Below are positions 1 through 7,817 of a stretch of 64,000 bases of DNA, piece after piece (positions within the stretch are counted from its first letter, which is position 1; the number at the start of each line of letters is the position of its first letter). Origin of the DNA: an uncultured Pedobacter sp. (lineage in GTDB: Bacteria; Bacteroidota; Bacteroidia; Sphingobacteriales; Sphingobacteriaceae); assembly GCF_946480185.1 (NCBI RefSeq), contig NZ_CAMLIG010000005.1:1-64000 (forward strand). The letters run 5' to 3'. Under the pieces are notes generated by a model, which saw only the letters and a program-made list of their open reading frames with translations, made no database searches and was not told the DNA's origin. Made by a program: the position numbers and the translations under genes.

Positions 1-195
1 AATTTATTCTTTGATGCTCACTTTTTATAACCGTTTATCTAGCAACTTGAGTTAAATAATAAATTTTATTTAAAACTGAGAAGATCTAATTATCAGAGTC
101 TTATTTTATAAAATGCCAGCAGATCGCTAATTTATAAACCCTCCCGAAAATTTGGCACAACAATAGCATCTGAAATAGCAATTATAAAAATATAA
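1..195. other. Intergenic DNA at the window start
   Basis: No supportable gene was seen in this AT-rich stretch. It holds a sigma-54-like promoter candidate at 152-168, listed separately, upstream of the first exporter gene. Confidence 0.5.
152..168 (+). promoter_or_regulatory. Candidate sigma-54 (-24/-12) promoter
   Basis: TTGGCAC at 152-158 is followed by TAGCA at 164-168. The GG (154-155) and GC (166-167) dinucleotides are separated by exactly 10 bases, the spacing required by sigma-54. The -24 half matches consensus; the -12 half differs by one base (TAGCA for TTGCA). It lies 28 bases upstream of the AI-2E exporter ATG. An NtrC-type activator with an intact GSFTGA loop is encoded at 7818-9239, so the window has a protein that could use such a promoter. 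The link is inference. Confidence 0.35.
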
Positions 196-1263
196 ATGAA
201 AGACTTTCCTATAACCGCGAAAAGATCGCTCGAACTGTTAGGCTTATTTTTACTAGGTTATATTACCATGGTGGCCAGTAATATTATCATGCCTTTGCTG
301 TTGGCTTTTTTTTTAAGCATCTTATTGTTGCCTATACATCGGTTTTTAATCAAAAGAAAAGTGCCGGAATCACTCTCTATTATCATTCCAATTCTGCTTA
401 TGTTGGTTGTAGTTGCCGGGTTAGTTTGGTTTTTTTCTGCACAAATCCAAATTTTAATTGACGATTTTCCTGAAATTAAGAAAAATATAAATATTCATCT
501 TAATAGCTTAAGCAACTGGATCAGTGGCTTTACCCACTACTCAACTAAAGACCAAATTGCTTTTCTCGATAAACAAAGCAATAAAATACTTGACAGCGCT
601 GGCGCCATTTTGGGTGGCATTGTAGGTTCTGTTTCTGGAGCGTTTATTTTCTTTGGCTTGTTGCCAATTTACATTTACCTCATTTTGGCATACAAAAACC
701 TGTTGTTAAAATTTTGTATCATGTGGTTTAGCAACGATGATTTGCCTGTTGTAAAAGAAAGTATTCAAGATATTGAAAGCATTATCCAAAGTTATTTGGT
801 GGGTTTACTGATACAGATAGGCTACATTACCGTTTTGCTGGGCTGTACGCTTTGGATCATCGGGATCAAACATGCCTTACTGATTGGTGTTTTATTCGCT
901 ATTTTAAATCTTATTCCATACATCGGGGCACTTTTTGGGAATATTTTAGGCGTAATGTTAACAGTGAGCTCTTCTCAGGAGTTATGGCCCATATTTACTG
1001 TTTTAGGTGTAATAGCGGTAGTTCAGTTTTTAGATAATAACATCCTAATGCCTCGGATAGTGGGTTCCAAAGTTCAAATCAACAGCTTAGTTGCCATTGT
1101 TGGGATAGTAATTGCTGGAAATATTGCTGGTATAGCCGGGATGTTTTTAGCCCTGCCAATTATTGCAGTACTAAAAATTGCTTTTGACCGTACCCAATAT
1201 TTTAAAAAGTGGGGCGTATTGATTGGTACAGATATCCCGGATGAAAATCCGTTAAAAGAGTAG
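196..1263 (+). CDS. AI-2E family transporter (first of two)
   Basis: This 355-residue integral membrane protein has the architecture of the AI-2E/PerM family (PF01594): an N-terminal hydrophobic pair (about residues 15-55), a polar segment (about 85-140), then five or more further membrane segments to the C-terminus. The family name comes from E. coli TqsA, which exports the signal autoinducer-2, but many members move other substrates, so the substrate here is unknown. A paralogue of 336 residues lies at 15072. The ATG at 196 begins a hydrophobic segment after a short basic stretch. The gene is alone on its strand, ends at a strong hairpin, and may be driven by the sigma-54-like site upstream. 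Confidence 0.85.
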   Translation: MKDFPITAKRSLELLGLFLLGYITMVASNIIMPLLLAFFLSILLLPIHRFLIKRKVPESLSIIIPILLMLVVVAGLVWFFSAQIQILIDDFPEIKKNINIHLNSLSNWISGFTHYSTKDQIAFLDKQSNKILDSAGAILGGIVGSVSGAFIFFGLLPIYIYLILAYKNLLLKFCIMWFSNDDLPVVKESIQDIESIIQSYLVGLLIQIGYITVLLGCTLWIIGIKHALLIGVLFAILNLIPYIGALFGNILGVMLTVSSSQELWPIFTVLGVIAVVQFLDNNILMPRIVGSKVQINSLVAIVGIVIAGNIAGIAGMFLALPIIAVLKIAFDRTQYFKKWGVLIGTDIPDENPLKE

Positions 1264-1269
1264 TTTTCA

Positions 1270-1304
1270 AAACCTCACAGGTTTAAAAAAAATCTGTGAG
1301 GTTT
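1270..1304. terminator. Bidirectional terminator between convergent genes
   Basis: The arms AAACCTCACAG (1270-1280) and CTGTGAGGTTT (1294-1304) are perfect 11-bp inverted repeats around a 13-base A-rich loop. It sits between the converging exporter and surface-antigen genes. The downstream T-tract is short on either strand, so termination strength is uncertain. Confidence 0.6.
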
Positions 1305-1307
1305 AAG

Positions 1308-2435
1308 TTAAAAAGCTTCTCCCAAAGAAATATAAAAGCCAGAAATTCTTTTTTCGCCGATAGGCTTTTCGCCCATTGCGTAATCAATTCTTAACGCCAA
1401 GCCTTTCTCTAAATCAAAAAAGAATCTTGCGCCTAAACCATAGGTGGGTTTAAAATTGGTATCGTTAAAACTGTTTTTGTTAAAAACTTTTCCCGCACCG
1501 CCAAAAGCAACTAAGCCAAATCTGGGTACAGGCCTAAACCTAAGTTCCGCTTGCGAGGTAATCAAGTTTTCATCCCTAAACCGCCCGCTATAATAAGCCC
1601 GCATAAATTGGTCGTTTCCTAATTGCCGTAACATATAAAAAGGTACAGGTTTATCACTGATTAAACCTTCATAGGTAGCGTTTAACGCTAGATTTAAAGA
1701 TTTTGTTAAGGTGTGAAAATTTCTTAAATCTGCTGTGATTATACTGCCATTATAATTTGGCGAACCAAAAAAATCAGGTGCGTAACCGTATTGTAATTTG
1801 GCGTACAATCCTTTTGAAGGATATGGAACATTATCTCTCGAATCATAAAAAGAAGTGGCTTTAAAAAACATAAACTGTCCGCCATCCCTATCATTTAAAG
1901 TTGGGCTGGTGCTGTAAATACCACCTGTCTCTTTATCAGTAAATTTTTGATTTTCATATTCAATACCACCACCTAAATAAAAATGCGTAAAAACTTCCCG
2001 CTCTAACTCGCCGTTAATTTTAAACCTGCGCAAATTTATTTTGTCTTCATCAAGCAGTAAAGTTTCATTCCCGATGCCGTAAAAATTAAAGGGCTGGTTT
2101 AAAAATTTAGCTTCGGCAATGTAATGGTATTTGTTTTGTGCGGCCCAAACATCGGTTTTAAAACCTATCTGAACCCTTTTTTTTGTGCTAAAACCTACAA
2201 CGCCATAAGCCTGAGAGGCTTTTGTATTTGGATCTTTTTTATCGGTATAAAAAGAATAAATGCCAACTGCCCCAAGTGTTAAGCCAGCTTCTTGCGAGTA
2301 GCCAAACAATGGAACCGGCAAAAAGCTGTTGTGGCGAGTAGTGTCATCAGAAAAAACTTTATTTAAAATTTTCAGCTGTGCACTCAGTTTTAGTGAACAT
2401 AAAGTAAGCAATAAAACGTAAAATATTTTTTTCAT
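1308..2435 (-). CDS. BamA/TamA-type surface antigen outer-membrane barrel
   Basis: The 375-residue protein starts with a signal peptide (hydrophobic core residues 5-18, cleavage near SAQ) and continues as an aromatic, Gly-rich sequence with alternating strands typical of the bacterial surface antigen (D15) barrel, PF01103. It is too short to contain the five POTRA domains of BamA, so it is a stand-alone barrel, probably in the outer membrane. The segment YDSRDNVPYPSKGLYAKL (about residues 200-217) is the recognisable family signature. The C-terminus ends in phenylalanine (GEAF), as expected for a BAM substrate. It is transcribed divergently from the deoxyhypusine-synthase homologue. Its transported or bound ligand cannot be read from the sequence. 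Confidence 0.8.
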   Translation of the reverse strand: MKKIFYVLLLTLCSLKLSAQLKILNKVFSDDTTRHNSFLPVPLFGYSQEAGLTLGAVGIYSFYTDKKDPNTKASQAYGVVGFSTKKRVQIGFKTDVWAAQNKYHYIAEAKFLNQPFNFYGIGNETLLLDEDKINLRRFKINGELEREVFTHFYLGGGIEYENQKFTDKETGGIYSTSPTLNDRDGGQFMFFKATSFYDSRDNVPYPSKGLYAKLQYGYAPDFFGSPNYNGSIITADLRNFHTLTKSLNLALNATYEGLISDKPVPFYMLRQLGNDQFMRAYYSGRFRDENLITSQAELRFRPVPRFGLVAFGGAGKVFNKNSFNDTNFKPTYGLGARFFFDLEKGLALRIDYAMGEKPIGEKRISGFYISLGEAF

Positions 2436-2559
2436 CTGGTAATGATTGTCAGTTGCGATGTTTCAGCTTTTAGCACTTAGCTTTCGCCTAAAAAAGCGCA
2501 ATATAAAGCTTTAATCGCCACCAAAAAACAAAGCTTTTCTTTCAGTCGGGTTAAAACCC

Positions 2560-2567
2560 TATTTTTG
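2560..2567 (+). promoter_or_regulatory. Putative -7 box of the Bacteroidota type
   Basis: TATTTTTG matches the TAnnTTTG -7 consensus and lies 18 bases before the ATG at 2586. No clear TTTG -33 box is present at the expected 19-base distance, so this is half a promoter. Confidence 0.4.
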
Positions 2568-2585
2568 CAAAAAAATTGAATTACT

Positions 2586-3566
2586 ATGAGTAACGAAAGA
2601 GGCCCGATTTCTCAGTTTATTGAGAAAAACTATTTGCATTTTAACGCGGCGGCATTAATGGATGCGGCGAAAGGATATGAAGCCCATTTAGATGAGGGCG
2701 GAAAAATGATGATTACCCTTGCTGGTGCAATGAGTACGGCAGAATTGGGAATTTCTTTGGCGGAAATGATTAGACAGGATAAAGTTTCCATCATTTCTTG
2801 TACCGGTGCAAATTTGGAAGAAGATATTATGAATTTGGTAGCGCACTCGCACTATAAACGCGTCCCTAACTATAGAGATTTAAGCCCGCAAGATGAGTGG
2901 GATTTGTTAGAAAACCACTATAACCGCGTTACTGATACTTGTATCCCCGAAGAAGAAGCTTTTAGAAGATTGCAAAAACATATCGAAAAAATTTGGAAAG
3001 ATGCCGAAGCTTCTGGCGAACGCTTTTTCCCGCATGAATACATGTACAAAATGTTGTTAAGTGGCGACTTGGAACAGTATTATGAAATTGATCCGAAGAA
3101 CTCGTGGATGTTAGCTGCGGCTGAGAAAAACTTGCCAATTGTTGTTCCGGGCTGGGAAGATTCTACTATGGGAAATATCTTTACATCTTATGTGATTAAA
3201 GGTCAATTAAAAGCTACCACGATGAAAAGCGGTATCGAATATATGGCTTGGCTGGCAGATTGGTATCCGAAAAATTCTGCTGGAAAAGGTATTGGTTTTT
3301 TCCAGATTGGTGGCGGAATTGCAGGTGATTTCCCGATTTGTGTTGTTCCTATGCTTTATCAGGATATGGAAATGGAAAATATTCCTTTCTGGAGTTATTT
3401 CTGTCAGATTTCTGATTCTACAACATCTTACGGTTCTTACTCGGGCGCAGTACCTAATGAGAAAATCACTTGGGGAAAACTAGATGTGAATACCCCAAAA
3501 TTCATTGTTGAATCTGATGCTACTATCGTAGTCCCTTTAATGTTTGCCTGGATTTTGAAGCAATAA
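2586..3566 (+). CDS. Deoxyhypusine synthase family protein
   Basis: The 326-residue protein aligns by motif with deoxyhypusine synthase (PF01916). It has an N-terminal substrate/NAD fold including GAMSTAELG, the acidic stretch ISCTGANLEEDIMN (about residues 70-83), GGGIAGDFPI (about 243-252), and the C-terminal ITWGK where Lys298 is at the position of the catalytic lysine that forms the imine with the butylamine group in eukaryotes. Bacteria lack eIF5A, so the product is not deoxyhypusine; bacterial homologues are thought to act in polyamine metabolism, such as a homospermidine-type transfer. It is monocistronic, followed by a strong terminator. The exact reaction is unknown. Confidence 0.85.
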   Translation: MSNERGPISQFIEKNYLHFNAAALMDAAKGYEAHLDEGGKMMITLAGAMSTAELGISLAEMIRQDKVSIISCTGANLEEDIMNLVAHSHYKRVPNYRDLSPQDEWDLLENHYNRVTDTCIPEEEAFRRLQKHIEKIWKDAEASGERFFPHEYMYKMLLSGDLEQYYEIDPKNSWMLAAAEKNLPIVVPGWEDSTMGNIFTSYVIKGQLKATTMKSGIEYMAWLADWYPKNSAGKGIGFFQIGGGIAGDFPICVVPMLYQDMEMENIPFWSYFCQISDSTTSYGSYSGAVPNEKITWGKLDVNTPKFIVESDATIVVPLMFAWILKQ

Positions 3567-3613
3567 TTTTTTAAGCCGAAGGCTCAAGACGAAAAGCCTA
3601 AGGCTAAAAATAG

Positions 3614-3645
3614 AAAAGGGATTTATCAAACGATAAATCCCTTTT
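3614..3645 (+). terminator. Rho-independent terminator
   Basis: A perfect 14-bp inverted repeat (3614-3627 with 3632-3645, 4-base loop AAAC) ends in a T run, 48 bases after the stop of the deoxyhypusine-synthase homologue. The A-rich 5' side makes it usable from the minus strand too, for the convergent gene ending at 3708. It is embedded in an imperfect outer inverted repeat built from GGCTAAAAGC-like words (3571-3609 and 3672-3706). Confidence 0.8.
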
Positions 3646-3707
3646 TGCTTGCTGAATTTACGTTAAGTACTCAGCTTTTAGCCTTAAGCTTTGTGCTTTT
3701 AGCTTAA

Positions 3708-4136
3708 CTAAATCTTATAAGCCTGTCTGGCTAATAATTTCCACTCGCCATTTGGCTGTTTTGTAAAAACCAACATAATTCCTAAATAAACCTCGCCAGG
3801 GTTGCCGTTGTCGTTTGTTTTTGCATATAAATTATGTCTTACAATCGCGGTGTTTCCATCAATCAAAATGCTTTGCTTGGTAATATCGATAGTTACAAAA
3901 TCCGATTGGTTGGTTACCAATGCCTGCACAAACTCTTTTTTGTTCTGGATTTTCCCGCTCGAGTGTCCGTAGCTTAAACTGTCATTTGCAATATATTCCA
4001 AATCGGCTTGTCGGCCACTAATCAAAGCATTAATTAAATAAGTTACTGCATTTTCAACCTCCGCTTTTTTATCCTGCGCTTTTAAGTTTAGGCTAACCAC
4101 CGAAACCAAAAGAAAGAACAATACTGTTTTTTTCAT
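3708..4136 (-). CDS. Secreted NTF2-like (DUF4440/SnoaL-type) protein
   Basis: This is a 142-residue protein. A signal peptide of about 21 residues (hydrophobic LFFLLVSVVSLNL, cleavage near KAQ) is followed by one NTF2-like alpha+beta domain. The order helix (KKAEVENAVTYLINAL), YGHSSGKI turn, then long strands ending in PNGEWKLLARQAYKI is typical of the DUF4440 family. These small cone-shaped domains bind or isomerise diverse small molecules; without pocket residues to compare, no reaction is assigned. It is monocistronic and convergent with the preceding gene, sharing its terminator region. A decayed relative of the same superfamily appears at 47495-47633. Confidence 0.75.
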   Translation of the reverse strand: MKKTVLFFLLVSVVSLNLKAQDKKAEVENAVTYLINALISGRQADLEYIANDSLSYGHSSGKIQNKKEFVQALVTNQSDFVTIDITKQSILIDGNTAIVRHNLYAKTNDNGNPGEVYLGIMLVFTKQPNGEWKLLARQAYKI

Positions 4137-4220
4137 ATCTACAATTGTTTAATGTGCTACTAAAATAGGCTTTTTGTTTTAAATGTAACTAACGTAAGTT
4201 TTGGGTCTATCGACGTTATC

Positions 4221-4329
4221 CAGCCCAAGCACAGACCTTAATTGAACTTCTTTTCGCCCTTGGTGGTTGCGGAAATGATGAAGAAATAATAGCACTACCA
4301 TTATAGCAACCGGCGCAGGCGAGAGTTTA
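4221..4329 (+). repeat. Dispersed intergenic repeat A, copy 1
   Basis: It begins CAGCCCAAGCAC, contains CCTTAATTGA, TTCGCCCTTG and GATGAAGAAA, and ends GGCGCAGGCGAGAGTTT. The same words in the same order and spacing occur at 44005-44115, so this is a repeat family and not chance. Neither copy overlaps a gene. Confidence 0.75.
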
Positions 4330-4385
4330 TTCAGGTTGTTAATTGTTTTTTATTGGCTTTCATGTGTTCGCTCCGCTCGAGTTTG

Positions 4386-4410
4386 TTTACTTTTTTCGGA
4401 AAAAAGTAAA
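4386..4410. repeat. 12-bp palindrome
   Basis: TTTACTTTTTTC (4386-4397) and GAAAAAAGTAAA (4399-4410) are perfect inverted arms around one base. It sits inside the intergenic repeat block and could be a mobile palindrome or the stem of a cryptic terminator. There is no gene end close by. Confidence 0.6.
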
Positions 4411-4558
4411 AGCCCTTGCCCGGCATGAGGGCAGAAAAGACTGTGCGGGAAGGCTAAAATTACCATTTAGAGTAGTTTTAGGCAAGACGCTAATAAAGAA
4501 AAGACCCAAAACTCGCGTTAAATATTAGAAATAGCTAAAGGTGGCGCCTCAATTTTTT

Positions 4559-4566
4559 TACCTTTG
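4559..4566 (+). promoter_or_regulatory. Putative -7 box for the aminotransferase gene
   Basis: TACCTTTG matches TAnnTTTG and lies 19 bases before the ATG at 4586, implying a leader of about a dozen bases. No good -33 box is seen. Confidence 0.4.
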
Positions 4567-4585
4567 CCATATTATTTAAAAATTT

Positions 4586-5842
4586 ATGAAAGTATCCGCA
4601 TTAGCACAATCATTAGTTGGTTCCGAGATTATTAAAATTGCCGGCGAGGTTAACGAAATGAAAGCAAAAGGGGTAGCAATAGCCAATTTGACTATCGGTG
4701 ATTTTGATCCAAATTTATTTCCGATACCAAAGGTTTTGGAAGATCATATTGTTAAGGCTTATGCGGCGCACCAAACTAATTACCCGCCGGCAGACGGTGT
4801 TTTGTCTTTAAGGGAAAGCGTTTCAAAGTTTTTAGATAAAAAATTGGGCTTAGCTTACGATGCTAAAACCGAGATATTGATTTCGGGCGGTTCCCGACCT
4901 TTAATTTACGCCACTTATTTGGCTTTGCTTGATGCCGGTGATACCGTAATTTACCCTGCGCCATCATGGAATAATAACCATTATGTACATCTTTTAGGGG
5001 CAAAGGGAATTGCAGTTCCAACGCTGCCAGAAAATAATTTTATGCCAACCGGTGCAGATTTAAAACCCTTTTTAAAAGGGGCAACTTTGTTGGCATTATG
5101 CTCTCCGTTAAACCCAACCGGGACAATGTTTTCTGCTAAAGATTTAAAGGAAATAAGTGAGTTGGTTTTACAAGAAAACCAATCGAGAGGAGCTAACGAA
5201 AAGCCTTTATATATACTTTACGATCAAATTTATTCTCAACTCACTTTTGGTAATCATCAACATGTTGATCCTGTTACTTTAGTTCCGGCATTAAGAGATT
5301 ATACCATTTTTATTGATGGAAGTTCTAAATGTTTTGCGGCAACAGGTGTGAGAGTAGGATGGGGTTTTGGTCCCGCCTCAATTATTAGTAAGATGAAGGC
5401 CATTGTTGGGCACATGGGCGCTTGGGCGCCTAAAGCCGAACAAGTAGCAACCAGTCATTTTATAGATGATGAGCAGGCGGTTAATAGCTTTTTAGATGGT
5501 TTTAAAGCGAAAGTTAAAACGAGTTTAAATAGTCTTTATGCCGGATTAACTGCTTTGAAAAATGAAGGTTTAGCTATTGATGCAATTGAGCCAATGGGCG
5601 CAATTTACCTGACTATAAAAATAGATTATGTTGGAAAAACTACGCCACAGGGAGAAGTTTTAGATACACCAACCAAGCTGAATTTTTATTTGATAAAAGA
5701 AGCAAATATCGCCTTAGTACCTTTCTCTGCCTTCGGAACGGAAGAAATGTGCTGGTTTAGGGCTTCTGTTGGAGCTTGTTCTGCCGAAGAGATAGAAAGT
5801 AAAATACCACAATTGAAAAAGGCTTTATTGAGCTTGAAGTAA
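4586..5842 (+). CDS. Pyridoxal-phosphate aminotransferase, class I/II
   Basis: The 418-residue protein is a fold-type I PLP enzyme (PF00155). Visible landmarks are the N-terminal NLTIGDFDPN segment, SGGSRPLIYATYLAL (about residues 96-110) lining the phosphate site, LCSPLNPTGTM (about 172-182) with the conserved Asn-Pro, YDQIYSQL (about 211-218) with the ring-binding Asp, and DGSSKCFAATGVRVGWG (about 248-264) in which the Ser-Ser-Lys gives the Schiff-base lysine. The usual Arg that binds the substrate carboxylate is in the WFRASVG motif near the C-terminus. It resembles aspartate/aromatic aminotransferases, but substrate cannot be decided. It is a single-gene unit with its own promoter and terminator. 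Confidence 0.9.
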   Translation: MKVSALAQSLVGSEIIKIAGEVNEMKAKGVAIANLTIGDFDPNLFPIPKVLEDHIVKAYAAHQTNYPPADGVLSLRESVSKFLDKKLGLAYDAKTEILISGGSRPLIYATYLALLDAGDTVIYPAPSWNNNHYVHLLGAKGIAVPTLPENNFMPTGADLKPFLKGATLLALCSPLNPTGTMFSAKDLKEISELVLQENQSRGANEKPLYILYDQIYSQLTFGNHQHVDPVTLVPALRDYTIFIDGSSKCFAATGVRVGWGFGPASIISKMKAIVGHMGAWAPKAEQVATSHFIDDEQAVNSFLDGFKAKVKTSLNSLYAGLTALKNEGLAIDAIEPMGAIYLTIKIDYVGKTTPQGEVLDTPTKLNFYLIKEANIALVPFSAFGTEEMCWFRASVGACSAEEIESKIPQLKKALLSLK

Positions 5843-5849
5843 AACATAG

Positions 5850-5875
5850 AGTATCCACAAAAGGGATGCTTTTTT
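5850..5875 (+). terminator. Weak terminator after the aminotransferase
   Basis: A 7-bp stem (5850-5856 with 5864-5870, one G-T pair) is followed by TTTTTT. It touches the stop codon of the convergent TPR gene. Confidence 0.5.
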
Positions 5876-6806
5876 ATTTCCTAGCTAATTTGGATAGCTG
5901 ATTCAAATCCTCCAAATAAATTTGGTGCTGGTGGTCAATCAGTTTTCTTGCTTTTGCTAAATCTTGCAACGCTACCGAGAAATCGCCTACTTTTATTTTG
6001 GTTTTTGCTAATAACAAAGAAGTTTCTATTTCTCCGTCAATATAATTCTGGTTCAGTGCAATGGTGTTTGCCTGTATAAAAAACCATTTTGCTTGGGTAA
6101 GCTGCCTCGACTTTAAATAGATTTTTCCTAAAAAAAGGTAACAATTAAATTCGTTGTGTTTGCCTTTTACCTTATTGCTCATTGGCAAAAGCTGTTTTAT
6201 AATCAGATCTTCCGCTTTGCTGGTTAACCCCTGCGTTAAAGCTATTTTTGCTTCGGTAAACAGCAGCTCATATTTTTGTTTGTAACTGTAAAAACTCATT
6301 AAATCAGCCTTTGCCAGTTTAATAAAGTTCATCGCCTCCGTAGTCTGGTTAGTTAAGTAGTTGATTTTAATCAGGTTCAAACAGGTTTTAGCTTTCTGAA
6401 TGCTGTCTGTGGTAGTATTAAAAATATCCGTTAAAATTTCAATAGAACGTTCGGTATTTCCATCGTAAAAATTAGCTAAAGCTAAAATCTCCGAAAACTT
6501 GCTGTCCGCTTTTTTCCAGTTATGGTTGTCGAAAATGCGAGTTATAAAAAAGTATTGGTTTAATGAACTGAAATAGATGTTTTCTGAAAGCTTATCCAAA
6601 GAACTATTTACCTGCAATTTGGGTTCAATGGTTTTTAAACTATCGCTGATTAAAACCGGGTTTTTATCGAATGGAATTTTTGGGGCAAGATTTTGATCAA
6701 TCGCAAATAAGTTTCCCTGCGCACAGATTGTCATCACAAAAAATGTAAAAACGATTTTAGATTTTAATAAGTTGGTTTTCCAGTTCTTTATCGTGTTTTT
6801 TAACAT
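5874..6806 (-). CDS. Secreted TPR-like helical repeat protein, function unknown
   Basis: This 310-residue protein has an N-terminal hydrophobic segment (about residues 18-34, ending near LFA) that reads as a signal peptide or anchor. The rest is helical with tetratricopeptide-like pairs, for example residues about 200-275 (GKHNEFNCYLFLGKIYLKS and the following helices). No catalytic domain follows. Such repeats in Bacteroidota often form the sensor half of two-component kinases; here the protein ends after the repeats, so it may be a stand-alone scaffold or a truncated sensor. It is divergent from the enoyl-CoA hydratase gene. I do not recognise a specific family. Confidence 0.65.
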   Translation of the reverse strand: MLKNTIKNWKTNLLKSKIVFTFFVMTICAQGNLFAIDQNLAPKIPFDKNPVLISDSLKTIEPKLQVNSSLDKLSENIYFSSLNQYFFITRIFDNHNWKKADSKFSEILALANFYDGNTERSIEILTDIFNTTTDSIQKAKTCLNLIKINYLTNQTTEAMNFIKLAKADLMSFYSYKQKYELLFTEAKIALTQGLTSKAEDLIIKQLLPMSNKVKGKHNEFNCYLFLGKIYLKSRQLTQAKWFFIQANTIALNQNYIDGEIETSLLLAKTKIKVGDFSVALQDLAKARKLIDHQHQIYLEDLNQLSKLARK

Positions 6807-6927
6807 TTTTAGCTGACTTAATTTGTGGTATATTTAAATGTTTAACACTTATAGGCAAAATCTTCCTATGGCAAAACCAAAGATGAAAACTCAATCAATT
6901 TAAACTCGAAAATTTAAATCTATTAAA

Positions 6928-7698
6928 ATGCAATATACCAACATCTCCACCGACATTACCGACAATATTTTAAAAATCACAATCAATCGGCCAGAAAAGT
7001 TAAATGCGCTAAATAGGCAAACACTGGCGGAGCTTAACCAAATTTTGCTTGATGCTTTAAAGAATCCGGATGTTGGAGGTATGATTATAACTGGCTCTGG
7101 CGAAAAAGCTTTTGTTGCCGGTGCAGATATTTCCGAGTTTTCAAATTACAGTCCGCAAGAAGGTGAACAATTGGCTAAAGACGGGCATGCAAAAGTTTTT
7201 GACCTAATTGCGAACGCAACAAAGCCAATTATTGCGGCCATTAACGGTTTTGCACTTGGCGGAGGTTTGGAGTTGGCAATGGCCTGCCATATTAGATTGG
7301 CAAGTGAACAAGCCAGACTCGGTTTGCCGGAGGTAAGTTTGGGTTTAATTCCGGGCTATGGCGGAACACAAAGATTAACAGAATTGGTAGGTAAGGGGAG
7401 AGCTTTGGAGATTATTTTAAGTGCAAATATGATAGACGCTGCCGAAGCTTTTAGAATAGGTTTGGTAAATAAGGTTTTTCCGTTGAACCAATTGATGGAA
7501 GAGGGTGTAAAACTATTAAAAACAATTCTTTCACGCTCACCAAAGGCAGTGAGTGCGGCAATTTTGGCAGTTAATGCCGCTAAAACTCCTGATGGATTCC
7601 AGACAGAAATCAGCGAGTTTGGCAAATGTTTTGGAAACAGCGATTTTAAAGAGGGAGTAAGCGCTTTTTTAGAGAAAAGACCAGCAAATTTCAAATAA
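6928..7698 (+). CDS. Enoyl-CoA hydratase/isomerase family protein
   Basis: The 256-residue crotonase-fold protein (PF00378) shows the oxyanion-hole segment AFVAGADISEF (about residues 64-74), the second oxyanion glycines GFALGGGLELAMACH (about 107-121) and the catalytic-glutamate segment LGLPEVSLGLIPGYGGTQRL (about 131-150). The Glu in LPEVSLG and the motif PGYGGTQRL match true enoyl-CoA hydratases better than isomerases; the second catalytic Glu is expected in the first of these stretches and is less obvious. It would hydrate 2-enoyl-CoA in fatty-acid or amino-acid breakdown. It is monocistronic; no beta-oxidation partner lies next to it. Confidence 0.9.
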   Translation: MQYTNISTDITDNILKITINRPEKLNALNRQTLAELNQILLDALKNPDVGGMIITGSGEKAFVAGADISEFSNYSPQEGEQLAKDGHAKVFDLIANATKPIIAAINGFALGGGLELAMACHIRLASEQARLGLPEVSLGLIPGYGGTQRLTELVGKGRALEIILSANMIDAAEAFRIGLVNKVFPLNQLMEEGVKLLKTILSRSPKAVSAAILAVNAAKTPDGFQTEISEFGKCFGNSDFKEGVSAFLEKRPANFK

Positions 7699-7817
7699 CC
7701 TAATATCTTTTAATTTAATATAGATTCTTGCTGGTTAATTGTGTAGAAAGTTTTTCCCAACTAAAATAAATATTTATATTCGCTTAACTCAAATTTAATT
7801 GGGGAAAACCTTATTCC

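Larger units (their letters stand above)
4137..4585. other. Long intergenic region with dispersed repeat and palindrome
   Basis: This 449-base gap holds one copy of a dispersed repeat (4221-4329), a near-perfect palindrome (4386-4410) and a -7 box (4559-4566). A 61-codon open frame at 4343-4528 has no recognisable product and runs through the palindrome, so it is not called as a gene. Confidence 0.6.

Noticed and set aside
4343..4528. 61-codon forward frame in the repeat region
   Set aside because: It runs through a palindrome, has no recognisable product and no ribosome-binding or promoter support.
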